Positions 23,600 to 31,662 of a stretch of 64,000 nt of DNA are shown here, piece by piece. Numbering within the stretch: the first letter of the stretch is position 1; each line of letters begins with the position of its first letter. The translations under genes and the position numbers were made by a program. A model generated the notes under the pieces. The model worked only from the letters and a program-made list of their open reading frames with translations, was not told the origin of the DNA and made no database searches. The stretch lies in the NCBI GenBank assembly GCA_020026275.1, contig JAHHQQ010000002.1, positions 1 through 64,000 of the forward strand, read 5' to 3'. The DNA is from Bacteroidales bacterium (lineage in GTDB: Bacteria > Bacteroidota > Bacteroidia > Bacteroidales > UBA932).

Positions 23600-26011
23600 A
23601 TGAGTGATTTTGATAAGATAAAGGATGATTTTTCTCCCGCAAAAGCAGAGGTCAGCATTATTCCGGTCATGTCAGGTGACATGACTCCAAAGTTGGCTGA
23701 TGAAGATATTCCGGATGAGTTGCCAATTCTCGCCTTGAGGAATGCCGTGATTTTTCCAGGAACGATTTTCCCTATAATCATAGGAAGAGAGAAATCTCTT
23801 AAATTGATCGATGCTGCCCAGAAGAACAATTCCCTGATTGGCGCCATTCCACAGACAGACCTTACCATAGAGGATCCGCATCAGGAACATTTGTCTCGAT
23901 TTGGTACCGTTGTGAAGATTGTGAAGACATTCGAGATGCCAGATGGAACCTTGTCTGCAGTTCTTCACGGTTACAAGAGGGTGGAATTGGATTCCATTGT
24001 CTCCTATGACCCTTATATGACGGGACGTGTCCATTGTATAGAAGACATTGAGATGGCTTCGGATGACAAGGATATTCAGGTTATCTCTGAGTCTTTGAAA
24101 GATGTGGCCGTGTCCATCATCAAGTCTTCCAATTTTGCACCGAAGGAGGCAATCAATGCTCTGATGGCCATTGATGATATCAATTTCCTTGTCAATTTCA
24201 TTGCCACCACCTTGGAAATCGATGAGTTCGGTTCCAAGATAGAGCTCTTGGGAATGTCTGACATGAAGACGCGTGCGATGGAACTGCTCAAGGTGTTGAC
24301 CAAACAGAATGAACTGCTGAAATTCAAGCAGGAGATCAATGCGAAAGTGCGCTCCGAGATTGACCAGCAGCAGAGAGAATATTTTTTGAACAACCAGTTG
24401 AAGACGATTCAGGAAGAACTGGGGATGGATGATGCAGAAGATATTGACAAGTTCAGAGAACAGGCGCAGAAAAAAGACTGGCCGGAAGAGGTGAAAACCT
24501 TCTTTTTGAAGGAACTTGCAAAGTTGGAGAAGTACAATCCTTCTTCTCCGGACTATAGCGTACAGTACAATTATCTGCAGTTCATGATTGATTTGCCGTG
24601 GAATACGGTTTCTCAGGACAACTTGGACATGAAACATGCCCAAAAGGTGCTGGATGCAGACCATTATGGTCTTGAAAATATCAAGGACCGGATTATAGAG
24701 TACCTGGCTGTGCTCAAACTGAAAGGAAATATGAAGTCTCCGATTCTGTGCTTATATGGTCCTCCGGGAGTGGGCAAGACCAGTCTCGGCAAATCCATCG
24801 CAAGGGCTCTGGGCAGACAGTATGTGAGAGTTTCTTTGGGTGGCATGCACGATGAGGCCGAGATCAGAGGACACCGCAAGACCTATATCGGTGCACTGCC
24901 TGGCCGTATTCTTGCTGGGATCAATAAAGCAGGAACTTCGAATCCTGTGATTGTGCTGGATGAGATTGACAAGCTGAGTTCAGATTTCAAGGGTGATCCT
25001 TCTTCTGCTTTGCTGGAGGCTTTGGATCCGGAGCAGAATGCCACTTTCCATGATAATTACCTGGATGTGGATTATGATCTCTCCAAAGTCTTGTTCGTCA
25101 CCACTGCCAACAATATTTCTACTGTTCAGCCGGCTTTGTTGGACCGTATGGAACTAATCAATGTGACTGGTTATTTGGAAGAGGAGAAAGTTGAGATTGC
25201 CAGACGTTATCTGGTTCCTAAACAGTTGGAAGACCATGGTATTGACAAGAAGGCCCTCAAGATAGACAAGTCGGCGCTCAGGGAGATTGTTGACAAATAT
25301 ACCAGAGAATCCGGAGTGCGCGGCCTGGACAAGATGATTGCCAAGATTGCCCGTCGTACAGCCCGGAAGATGGCGATGGAGGAGGAATATCCTACGACCA
25401 TCAAGAAAGAGCATCTTAAGGAATACCTCGGTCTGCCGGTTGCGGACCACGACAAGCAGAGCGGCAACGAGGCACCTGGCGTGGTGACGGGTCTTGCCTG
25501 GACTTCTGTCGGTGGAGAGATCCTCTTCATCGAGAGCTCTGTCAGCCAGGGCAAGGGTGCCTTGTCCATGACCGGCAATCTGGGTGACGTGATGAAAGAG
25601 TCTGCCACTATCGGCTATCAGTACATCAAGGCTCATCCTGAGGTGACTGGACTGACTTATGAGCAGTTCAGCAAACTGGACATCCATGTTCATGTTCCAG
25701 AGGGGGCTGTCCCTAAGGACGGACCATCTGCCGGTATTACGATGGTGACATCTATGGTGTCTGCCTTGAAGAATCGGCAGATTCGCAGTCATGTCGCCAT
25801 GACCGGTGAAATGACTTTGCGTGGCCGTGTCCTTCCGGTGGGGGGCATCAAGGAAAAGATTCTTGCCGCCAAGCGGGCCGGTGTCGCTACCATTGTGATT
25901 TCAGAAGACAATCGGAAAGATATAGAAGATATCAAGGAAATTTATATAAAAGGTCTTACCTTTGTCTATGTAAAGACCATCAGCGATGTGCTGGATTTTG
26001 TTTTCGAATAG
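23600..26011 (+). CDS. lon: ATP-dependent protease Lon
   Basis: Lon unfolds and degrades damaged and regulatory proteins. The 803-residue protein has the N-terminal substrate domain (PILALRNAVIFPG), a coiled-coil linker, an AAA+ module with Walker A GPPGVGKTSLGK (~residue 388) and Walker B VIVLDEIDKLS, and the proteolytic domain with the Ser of PKDGPSAGIT (~710) and the Lys of GGIKEKILAAKRAG. Length is standard. It heads the lon-ung-coaD-thioredoxin operon (gaps 24, 17 and 11 nt). An inverted repeat lies in the long upstream region. Confidence 0.96.
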   Translation: MSDFDKIKDDFSPAKAEVSIIPVMSGDMTPKLADEDIPDELPILALRNAVIFPGTIFPIIIGREKSLKLIDAAQKNNSLIGAIPQTDLTIEDPHQEHLSRFGTVVKIVKTFEMPDGTLSAVLHGYKRVELDSIVSYDPYMTGRVHCIEDIEMASDDKDIQVISESLKDVAVSIIKSSNFAPKEAINALMAIDDINFLVNFIATTLEIDEFGSKIELLGMSDMKTRAMELLKVLTKQNELLKFKQEINAKVRSEIDQQQREYFLNNQLKTIQEELGMDDAEDIDKFREQAQKKDWPEEVKTFFLKELAKLEKYNPSSPDYSVQYNYLQFMIDLPWNTVSQDNLDMKHAQKVLDADHYGLENIKDRIIEYLAVLKLKGNMKSPILCLYGPPGVGKTSLGKSIARALGRQYVRVSLGGMHDEAEIRGHRKTYIGALPGRILAGINKAGTSNPVIVLDEIDKLSSDFKGDPSSALLEALDPEQNATFHDNYLDVDYDLSKVLFVTTANNISTVQPALLDRMELINVTGYLEEEKVEIARRYLVPKQLEDHGIDKKALKIDKSALREIVDKYTRESGVRGLDKMIAKIARRTARKMAMEEEYPTTIKKEHLKEYLGLPVADHDKQSGNEAPGVVTGLAWTSVGGEILFIESSVSQGKGALSMTGNLGDVMKESATIGYQYIKAHPEVTGLTYEQFSKLDIHVHVPEGAVPKDGPSAGITMVTSMVSALKNRQIRSHVAMTGEMTLRGRVLPVGGIKEKILAAKRAGVATIVISEDNRKDIEDIKEIYIKGLTFVYVKTISDVLDFVFE

Positions 26012-26035
26012 AATTCAGTTCGCTTTATCCCAATT

Positions 26036-26704
26036 ATGGACGTAAAGATTGAGCAAAGTTGGAAAGAGGCTTTGCAGACAGAATTTGACAAAGATTATTT
26101 TATCTCTCTTGCCCGGACTCTCCATTCCGAGAAAAGGGCGGGAGAGCTTATATATCCTCCGGGCCCTCTCATTTTCAGGGCATTTGAACTGACCCCAGTT
26201 GATCGGGTGAAGGTTGTCATTCTCGGGCAGGATCCATATCATGGGGCTGGTCAGGCAATGGGCCTTTCATTTTCTGTTCCGGACAATGTACCAGCTCCGC
26301 CTTCCTTACAGAATATTTTTAAGGAAATAGAATCGGATTTGGGCATAAAAATGAGCGGAAGGCCTAATTTGGAGTCCTGGGCAAGGCAGGGTGTTCTGCT
26401 CTTGAACTCTATCCTTACCGTGAGAGCCGGTCAGGCCGCATCTCATCGGAATTTGGGATGGCAGAAATTCACAGATTATGTAATCAAATATATATCAGAT
26501 CATTGTGAAGGAGTCGTGTTTCTTCTCTGGGGTAATTTCGCGCGCGAAAAGAAATGCTTGATTGATCTCTCCCGTCATTATGTTCTGGAAGCGGCACACC
26601 CGTCTCCTCTGGCCAGGGGAGCCTTTTTCGGATGCCGTCATTTTTCCAAAACGAACCAGATACTCCAACAGGAGGGAAAAACTCCGATTGACTGGCAGCT
26701 GTAA
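26036..26704 (+). CDS. ung: Uracil-DNA glycosylase (family 1)
   Basis: Ung excises uracil from DNA. The 222-residue protein has the catalytic water-activating motif GQDPYH, the LLLNSILTV uracil-binding strand, and the DNA-intercalating HPSPLA loop; all match family 1. It lies 24 nt after lon. Confidence 0.95.
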   Translation: MDVKIEQSWKEALQTEFDKDYFISLARTLHSEKRAGELIYPPGPLIFRAFELTPVDRVKVVILGQDPYHGAGQAMGLSFSVPDNVPAPPSLQNIFKEIESDLGIKMSGRPNLESWARQGVLLLNSILTVRAGQAASHRNLGWQKFTDYVIKYISDHCEGVVFLLWGNFAREKKCLIDLSRHYVLEAAHPSPLARGAFFGCRHFSKTNQILQQEGKTPIDWQL

Positions 26705-26721
26705 ATCATATACCTAATATT

Positions 26722-27231
26722 ATGGCATCTCATATTGCATTATTCCCGGGATCTTTTGATCCATTTACTGCGGGGCATCTGAATATCCTCCATAGAGCCC
26801 TTACCATGTTTGACCAGGTAGTTGTGGCGATTGGTATCAATCAGGACAAGAAAGGATTTTTCAGTATGGAACAGCGTCTGCAGATCATTGAACAGGCAAC
26901 TGCACATCTGGAAGGCGTGACGACTATACGTTATGATAACTTGACGGTTGAAACCTGTCAGGAACTGGGTATCCGGCACATTGTCCGGGGGGTGCGCAAC
27001 ATGTTGGACTTTGAAGCAGAAAGGGCTATTGCTGATATGAACAGGAGGTTGTGTCCCGACATTGAGACTATCATCATCCCGACTGCCCAGGAGTTTGCCC
27101 ATATTTCTTCTTCTGCTGTTCGGGATATCTTGAAACATCATGGAGATACATCTCTCTTTATGCCGGCCGGTGTTGTGTTGCCGAAAATGGGTTTGCAGGT
27201 CAGAAATTTGCAGTGTGACTGTGATATATAA
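26722..27231 (+). CDS. coaD: Phosphopantetheine adenylyltransferase
   Basis: CoaD makes dephospho-CoA from 4'-phosphopantetheine and ATP. The 169-residue nucleotidyltransferase has GSFDPFTAGHLNILHRAL with the TxGH motif, VVVAIGINQDKKGFF and the RGVRNMLDFEAE segment. It ends slightly longer than the E. coli enzyme with a cysteine-containing tail. Third gene of the lon operon. Confidence 0.94.
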   Translation: MASHIALFPGSFDPFTAGHLNILHRALTMFDQVVVAIGINQDKKGFFSMEQRLQIIEQATAHLEGVTTIRYDNLTVETCQELGIRHIVRGVRNMLDFEAERAIADMNRRLCPDIETIIIPTAQEFAHISSSAVRDILKHHGDTSLFMPAGVVLPKMGLQVRNLQCDCDI

Positions 27232-27242
27232 TCTGGACTATC

Positions 27243-28808
27243 ATGAAAAAGATCATCTTCCATCTGTTCATATTTTTGCTTGGCATGGGGTTTTCTTTTG
27301 AGGCGGGTGCCGTGAGGCCAGGGAAAGCAGTGCCGGATTCTGCCGCTTTGGCGGAACTGGATAGGGCTTTGGTGCAATCTCTGGACCAGATGGTGGCCTC
27401 CAAACCATTTGCTCGGCAGTACCAGGAAGTCAGGGAATTTCTTTCGGTTATTGCAGATTCTTGTACCAGGAGGCATCTGGCTCTCAAATGTTATGACTAT
27501 TATATTCAATCTCCTTTGAATGGTTCGGAAGAAGTTGCTGTCATGATGGTGGATAGTCTGTTTTCTCCGAAAATAATCCCAATGGACAATGATGTTGAAT
27601 TGCTTAATGCCAGAATTTATGCTGAATTCAATCGTGCCACTCTGTTGGGGCGGAAAGCTCCTGCTTTGACATTGTACGACAAGAATCGGAATCCAGTGGG
27701 AATGCCGGCGGCGTCACAGGACAAATATTCAGTCATCTATTTCTATTCGGCAGATTGTCCGAAATGCAAAGTTGAGACGGAATTGCTTTGCAAGATGTTG
27801 GAGGAAGAGAATCCTCCTGCAAGACTGTACGCTGTCTATACTGACGATAATCCTGAAAAATGGCATAGCTATGTGGACAAGGATTTCCATCTGGAGGCTT
27901 CTCATCTGGAGGTCGTACATCTTTGGGATCCTGACTATGAGTCTGATTTCAGACATTCCTATGGTGTGCTTCAGACTCCGAAGATGTTCTTGTTGGATAA
28001 GAATGACAATATATTGGGGCGCTCTCTTGATACCTACGCCCTCAAATTGATGATGCACGGTATCGAGGAACTTCATCCTTATGTATATGGGAGTGAAGAG
28101 TCAGACAAGTCTTTTGAGGAAATGTTCAGCCAGTTCCAGCCCGAGTTGACATTCGAAGACATCCGTTTTTTTCTTTCTTACACGGAAAAGATGTTTCCGA
28201 AAGGAGATCCGCAGTTTAAGCATACTGCAGGTGATTTGATGTTTTATCTGTGCAGACATCGTTTCCGGGGGGCTGCCTATTTGAGAGGAGCGGAATATGT
28301 TGCAGATAGTCTGGTGAAAGCTAGACCTCATATGTGGACGACTGAAACCGATTCGCTTCAGGTGCTTTCCTTTTGCGATTATGTCAAGCAATTGTCCGCA
28401 CTGTTGCCGGTGGGGGCATTGGTGCCTGATTTGCGCCTTAAGGGAGATTTGTGGACCGTCCTTCCATCGGCCCGTTCCCGCAGGTCTTCCGGTAAAGGGG
28501 GATATGTCCGTACGAAGCGTTGGAATCTTCAGGAAATAGGTTTGCCGGTGTATGTCGTGATGTACACAGAAGATTGTTCAAACTGTCGGGCAGTACTTGC
28601 AGCTGTCCGGGACTTCATGTCTATGGCAAAGCCCGGCGATGAGGGAGCGGACAAAATGAACTTTCTTCTGGTTGATGTGGGAAAACTTGAAAAAAAGCAT
28701 CCTCGTTGCTTCGATAAACTGGTGGAACAGTTTGATCTTTCCTTCATGCCGTTCATTTTTCAATTGGATGAAAAGGGATTGGTGGTTGATAAATATATTT
28801 ACCTGTAA
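27243..28808 (+). CDS. Exported protein with two thioredoxin-like domains
   Basis: A 521-residue protein with a signal peptide (residues 1-23), an N-terminal helical region, a first thioredoxin-like domain with Cys172-Pro-Lys-Cys175 (YSADCPKCK) and the cis-Pro-like QTPKMFLLD, and a second with Cys445-Ser-Asn-Cys448 (TEDCSNCR) and FMPFIFQLD. A DUF5106-like region between and before the domains is possible. Periplasmic thiol-disulfide exchange is inferred; the double redox centre is unusual for the TlpA-like proteins of the phylum. It is the last gene of the lon operon. Confidence 0.78.
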   Translation: MKKIIFHLFIFLLGMGFSFEAGAVRPGKAVPDSAALAELDRALVQSLDQMVASKPFARQYQEVREFLSVIADSCTRRHLALKCYDYYIQSPLNGSEEVAVMMVDSLFSPKIIPMDNDVELLNARIYAEFNRATLLGRKAPALTLYDKNRNPVGMPAASQDKYSVIYFYSADCPKCKVETELLCKMLEEENPPARLYAVYTDDNPEKWHSYVDKDFHLEASHLEVVHLWDPDYESDFRHSYGVLQTPKMFLLDKNDNILGRSLDTYALKLMMHGIEELHPYVYGSEESDKSFEEMFSQFQPELTFEDIRFFLSYTEKMFPKGDPQFKHTAGDLMFYLCRHRFRGAAYLRGAEYVADSLVKARPHMWTTETDSLQVLSFCDYVKQLSALLPVGALVPDLRLKGDLWTVLPSARSRRSSGKGGYVRTKRWNLQEIGLPVYVVMYTEDCSNCRAVLAAVRDFMSMAKPGDEGADKMNFLLVDVGKLEKKHPRCFDKLVEQFDLSFMPFIFQLDEKGLVVDKYIYL

Positions 28809-28829
28809 GTCTTTTTTTGCAAATAGGTC

Positions 28830-28859
28830 TTGATATCAAACGAAAAATTACTATATTTG
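28830..28859 (+). promoter_or_regulatory. Predicted tRNA-Gln promoter (-33 and -7)
   Basis: TTG (28830-28832), 19-nt spacer, TATATTTG (28852-28859); predicted start only a few bases before the tRNA. Confidence 0.68.
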
Positions 28860-28870
28860 CAATCTGGAAT

Positions 28871-28941
28871 TGAGATATGGTGTAATGGTAGCACTACAGA
28901 TTTTGGTTCTGCCAGTCAAGGTTCGAATCCTTGTATCTCAA
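28871..28941 (+). tRNA. tRNA-Gln (anticodon UUG)
   Basis: A 71-nt tRNA: acceptor TGAGATA pairs with TATCTCA, discriminator A; anticodon loop TTTTGGT gives TTG, decoding CAA/CAG glutamine; T-arm AAGGTTCGAATCCTT. The CCA end is not encoded. Confidence 0.95.
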
Positions 28942-28945
28942 CCTG

Positions 28946-28973
28946 AAGGGCATTTCCTTAGGGAAATGCCCTT
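28946..28973 (+). terminator. tRNA-Gln terminator
   Basis: 12-bp perfect stem (28946-28957 with 28962-28973), TTAG loop, followed by a T-run to 28978. Confidence 0.9.
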
Positions 28974-29056
28974 TTTTTGTTCAGGCTGAAGTTAATGAGC
29001 CGGAACAATTGGAAAAGAGAGGAGAAATCTCTATTTTACCAAAAATTGAACGAAAT

Positions 29057-29632
29057 ATGAAAGGTAAATATCTTTTTCTGGCCGAAGGCTTTGAAGATAC
29101 AGAAGCGTTGGCGACATTGGATGTGTTGAGAAGAGGTGGAATTGACATTCCCACCGTCTCTATCGAAGATGATTCTCTCGTCACCAGTTCCCATGAACTG
29201 ACGGTTGTGGCGGATATGGTATTCAGTGAATTTCTGGAAGAAGAAATGGAAGGCACTTCCGCAGAGGATGTCCTCATTTTTCCGGGAGGAATGCCGGGCA
29301 CCAAGAATCTTGCTGCCAATGCCGAACTGATGGCTATCGCACAGAAACATTTCGCCGAAGGCGGTCTGGTTGCCTGCATCTGTGCGGCTCCTGGTCTGGT
29401 TGCTTCCCAGCTGCCGGAGGTGGCCGGCCGCAGATTCACTTGTTTTACTGGTTTTGAGGAACAGATGCTGGAAAAAGGAGCTGTCTATACGGAGGCTCCG
29501 GTTGAAGTGGATGGTAATCTGATTACGGGGAAAGGTGCAGGACGAGCCATTGAATTTGGTCTGGCTGTCTTGAAATACTTGAAAGGAGACGAGGCTGTGG
29601 AAAAGGTAAAGCAGGGAATGATGTTGCTTTAA
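29057..29632 (+). CDS. DJ-1/PfpI family protein (YajL-like)
   Basis: The 191-residue protein has the DJ-1 fold: KYLFLAEGFEDTEALATLDVLRR with the conserved Glu near residue 13, the nucleophile elbow VACICAAPGLV with Cys109, and GKGAGRAIEFGLAVL. Family members are proposed deglycases, chaperones or glutathione-independent glyoxalases, and the physiological role is debated. The ATG at 29057 is chosen because the open frame upstream runs through the tRNA terminator. It converges with alr. Confidence 0.88.
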   Translation: MKGKYLFLAEGFEDTEALATLDVLRRGGIDIPTVSIEDDSLVTSSHELTVVADMVFSEFLEEEMEGTSAEDVLIFPGGMPGTKNLAANAELMAIAQKHFAEGGLVACICAAPGLVASQLPEVAGRRFTCFTGFEEQMLEKGAVYTEAPVEVDGNLITGKGAGRAIEFGLAVLKYLKGDEAVEKVKQGMMLL

Positions 29633-29654
29633 TTGCTTTGGGGAACTTTCCGGG

Positions 29655-29690
29655 AGGGTCATTGTCAAATCATTTCCTGACAATGACCCT
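29655..29690. terminator. Bidirectional terminator between DJ-1-like gene and alr
   Basis: Perfect 13-bp stem (29655-29667 with 29678-29690). The alr stop codon is in the 10-nt loop, and the last alr codons are in one arm. Confidence 0.78.
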
Positions 29691-30779
29691 TTCAATTCTT
29701 CGTGGGACACTTGTCATGATTTCGTATGGAATGGTATCAAGCAGTTCTGCGATTTCATTTACAGTAGGGGCCTCTCCGAAGATGATAACGGTATCTCCTA
29801 CTTTTGCTGGGACTCCCGTCACATCCAGCATGCACATGTCCATACAGATGTTGCCAATGGTCGGTACCTGATGTCCGTTCAAGGAGAAGGAGGCTCGTCC
29901 GCGACCTAAATGCCGGTCAATTCCGTCCGCATATCCGACCGGGATGGTGGCAATGACGGTTCCTTCTGGTGCAATGTGTCCGTATCGGCCATATCCGATA
30001 GTACCGTCTTCCGCTTTCAATTTCTTGATTTGCAGAATCTTGCATTTCAAAGAAGCGACTGGCGCCAAGTGCACGTCCTTTAGAGCGCTGATGCCATAGA
30101 TTCCGATACCGAGCCGTACCATATCGTATTGGTATTCCGTGAAACGTTCAATTCCTGCAGAATTCAAGATATGGTATAGGGGTTTGTAACCGATGGCTTT
30201 GCTGATGGAGTCGGCATTTTGTCTGAACATTTTGATTTGTCTCAAAGTGAAATCATCTTGCTCCGGATCTTCTGCGGCGGCAAGATGGGAATAGATGGAT
30301 TTCACCTTGATTTGCGGACAGTTCTGGAGCAAGGTCTTCAATTCCTCCAGTTCGCTGGTCATGAATCCCAAGCGGTGCATTCCAGTATCCAGTTTGATAT
30401 GGATAGGATAGTTCTCAATCTTTTTTTCTCTAAGAAGAGAGGAGAAGATTTTAAGCGCTGAGAGATTGGGAATGCCGGGTTCCAGTTTATATTCGATAAT
30501 CTCATTGAAGAAATCAGTCCCGGCGGTCAGTACCAGAATGGGAAGACTGATTCCAGATTTTCTCAATTCAACTCCTTCAATCGGGTAGGCAACTGCCAGA
30601 TAGTCGGCTCCGGCCTGTTGCATCATGGCGGCAAATTCCACGGCACCGTGTCCATAGGCATTCGCTTTGACCAGAATAAGTAATCGAGTGCTGCTCTTGA
30701 GTTTGGATCTGAAGTACCGGTAGTTGCCCAGACAATTCTGCAGGTTCAGCTCTAATCTTGAAAAATCGTCTTCTCTCAT
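29670..30779 (-). CDS. alr: Alanine racemase
   Basis: Alr makes D-alanine for peptidoglycan with PLP. The 369-residue enzyme has the PLP lysine in LVKANAYGHG, HIKLDTGMHRLGF, the PLP-phosphate site near YGISAL and the catalytic Tyr region IPVGYADGIDRHLGRG, with NICMDMCMLDVT. Start at the ATG 30779, which follows the predicted promoter; the frame stays open upstream. It stands alone here, not fused to a MurF domain as in many Bacteroidota. Confidence 0.94.
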   Translation of the reverse strand: MREDDFSRLELNLQNCLGNYRYFRSKLKSSTRLLILVKANAYGHGAVEFAAMMQQAGADYLAVAYPIEGVELRKSGISLPILVLTAGTDFFNEIIEYKLEPGIPNLSALKIFSSLLREKKIENYPIHIKLDTGMHRLGFMTSELEELKTLLQNCPQIKVKSIYSHLAAAEDPEQDDFTLRQIKMFRQNADSISKAIGYKPLYHILNSAGIERFTEYQYDMVRLGIGIYGISALKDVHLAPVASLKCKILQIKKLKAEDGTIGYGRYGHIAPEGTVIATIPVGYADGIDRHLGRGRASFSLNGHQVPTIGNICMDMCMLDVTGVPAKVGDTVIIFGEAPTVNEIAELLDTIPYEIMTSVPRRIERVIVRK

Positions 30780-30801
30780 TGTCGTTTGTTTTTGAAGATT
30801 G

Positions 30802-30809
30802 CAAAAGTA
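30802..30809 (-). promoter_or_regulatory. Predicted alr promoter (-7 box)
   Basis: TACTTTTG on the minus strand, 22 nt before the alr ATG. Confidence 0.5.
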
Positions 30810-30821
30810 CTTAAATTTGAG

Positions 30822-30851
30822 TTGAAATACTGACATATTTACATATTTTTG
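30822..30851 (+). promoter_or_regulatory. Predicted promoter of YugP-like gene (-33 and -7)
   Basis: TTG (30822-30824), 19-nt spacer, TATTTTTG (30844-30851). Leader about 60 nt. It is divergent from the alr promoter. Confidence 0.62.
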
Positions 30852-30917
30852 TAATTGGTCTGCATTTTGCACATTGGAATTTTCTGATTGTTAAATATTA
30901 TTAAAGAGTAAGAAAAA

Positions 30918-31601
30918 ATGTCAATCTGGATAATCATGATTGCTGTCATGTTCCTGAGCATGTTTGTTCAGAACAGCCTGAACAGCAGATTCCACAAATA
31001 TTCAAGAATTCCCAATTCCGCCAGGATGACGGGAGCGGATGTCGCGCGCAAGATGTTGCGGGACCATGGCATCTATGATGTGGAGGTCGTTTCTGTACGC
31101 GGTATGCTTACGGACCATTACAATCCTGTCACCAAGACGGTCAATCTGAGTGAAGGAGTCTATAACCAGACTTCCATTGCAGCGGCTGCGGTTGCCGCCC
31201 ACGAATGCGGTCATGCCGTACAGCATGCGGTGGGATATGCTCCTTTGAAGTTCCGTTCCGCCATCGTTCCGGTTGTCAGCTTCTGCAGCAATGCCGTTTC
31301 ATGGGTGCTGCTTTTGGGGGTCCTGATGATTTCATTGGGCGCAGGCAGCACTTTCCTATGGTTGGGTATCGGCCTGTTTGCCATGACGACCTTGTTCAGC
31401 GTAGTGACCTTGCCGGTGGAGATCAATGCCAGCGCCCGTGCCGTCAAGTGGCTGGATGCCAGCGGCATCGCAGATGACCAGACCAAGCCGATGGCAGTGG
31501 ATGCTTTGAAATGGGCTGCCTGCACTTATGTGATTGCGGCAGTCGGTTCCATAGCGACTCTCTTATATTATGTTTCCATCGCCTCTTCCAGCGATAACTG
31601 A
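30918..31601 (+). CDS. YugP-like zinc metallopeptidase, membrane-bound
   Basis: The 227-residue protein (PF04298-type) has an N-terminal transmembrane helix, the sequence TGADVARKMLRDHGIYDVEV typical of the family, the HExxH zinc motif His95-Glu-Cys-Gly-His99 (AAHECGHAVQHA), and two further hydrophobic segments before a C-terminal helix. The physiological substrate of YugP-like proteases is unknown. The gene is monocistronic and converges with guaA through a very long hairpin. Confidence 0.88.
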   Translation: MSIWIIMIAVMFLSMFVQNSLNSRFHKYSRIPNSARMTGADVARKMLRDHGIYDVEVVSVRGMLTDHYNPVTKTVNLSEGVYNQTSIAAAAVAAHECGHAVQHAVGYAPLKFRSAIVPVVSFCSNAVSWVLLLGVLMISLGAGSTFLWLGIGLFAMTTLFSVVTLPVEINASARAVKWLDASGIADDQTKPMAVDALKWAACTYVIAAVGSIATLLYYVSIASSSDN

Positions 31602-31608
31602 TAAGGGG

Positions 31609-31662
31609 AGCAAGATAGAAAATGAGGAGACCATCATTGGTCTCCTCATTTTCTATCTTGCT
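31609..31662. terminator. Bidirectional terminator, 25-bp perfect hairpin
   Basis: Perfect 25-bp inverted repeat (31609-31633 with 31638-31662) around a TCAT loop, between the YugP-like gene and guaA; the first base of the guaA stop codon complement lies at its edge. Confidence 0.9.

Noticed and set aside
28981..29056. N-terminal extension of the DJ-1-like protein
   Set aside because: The open frame upstream passes through the tRNA-Gln terminator; the conserved start is at 29057.
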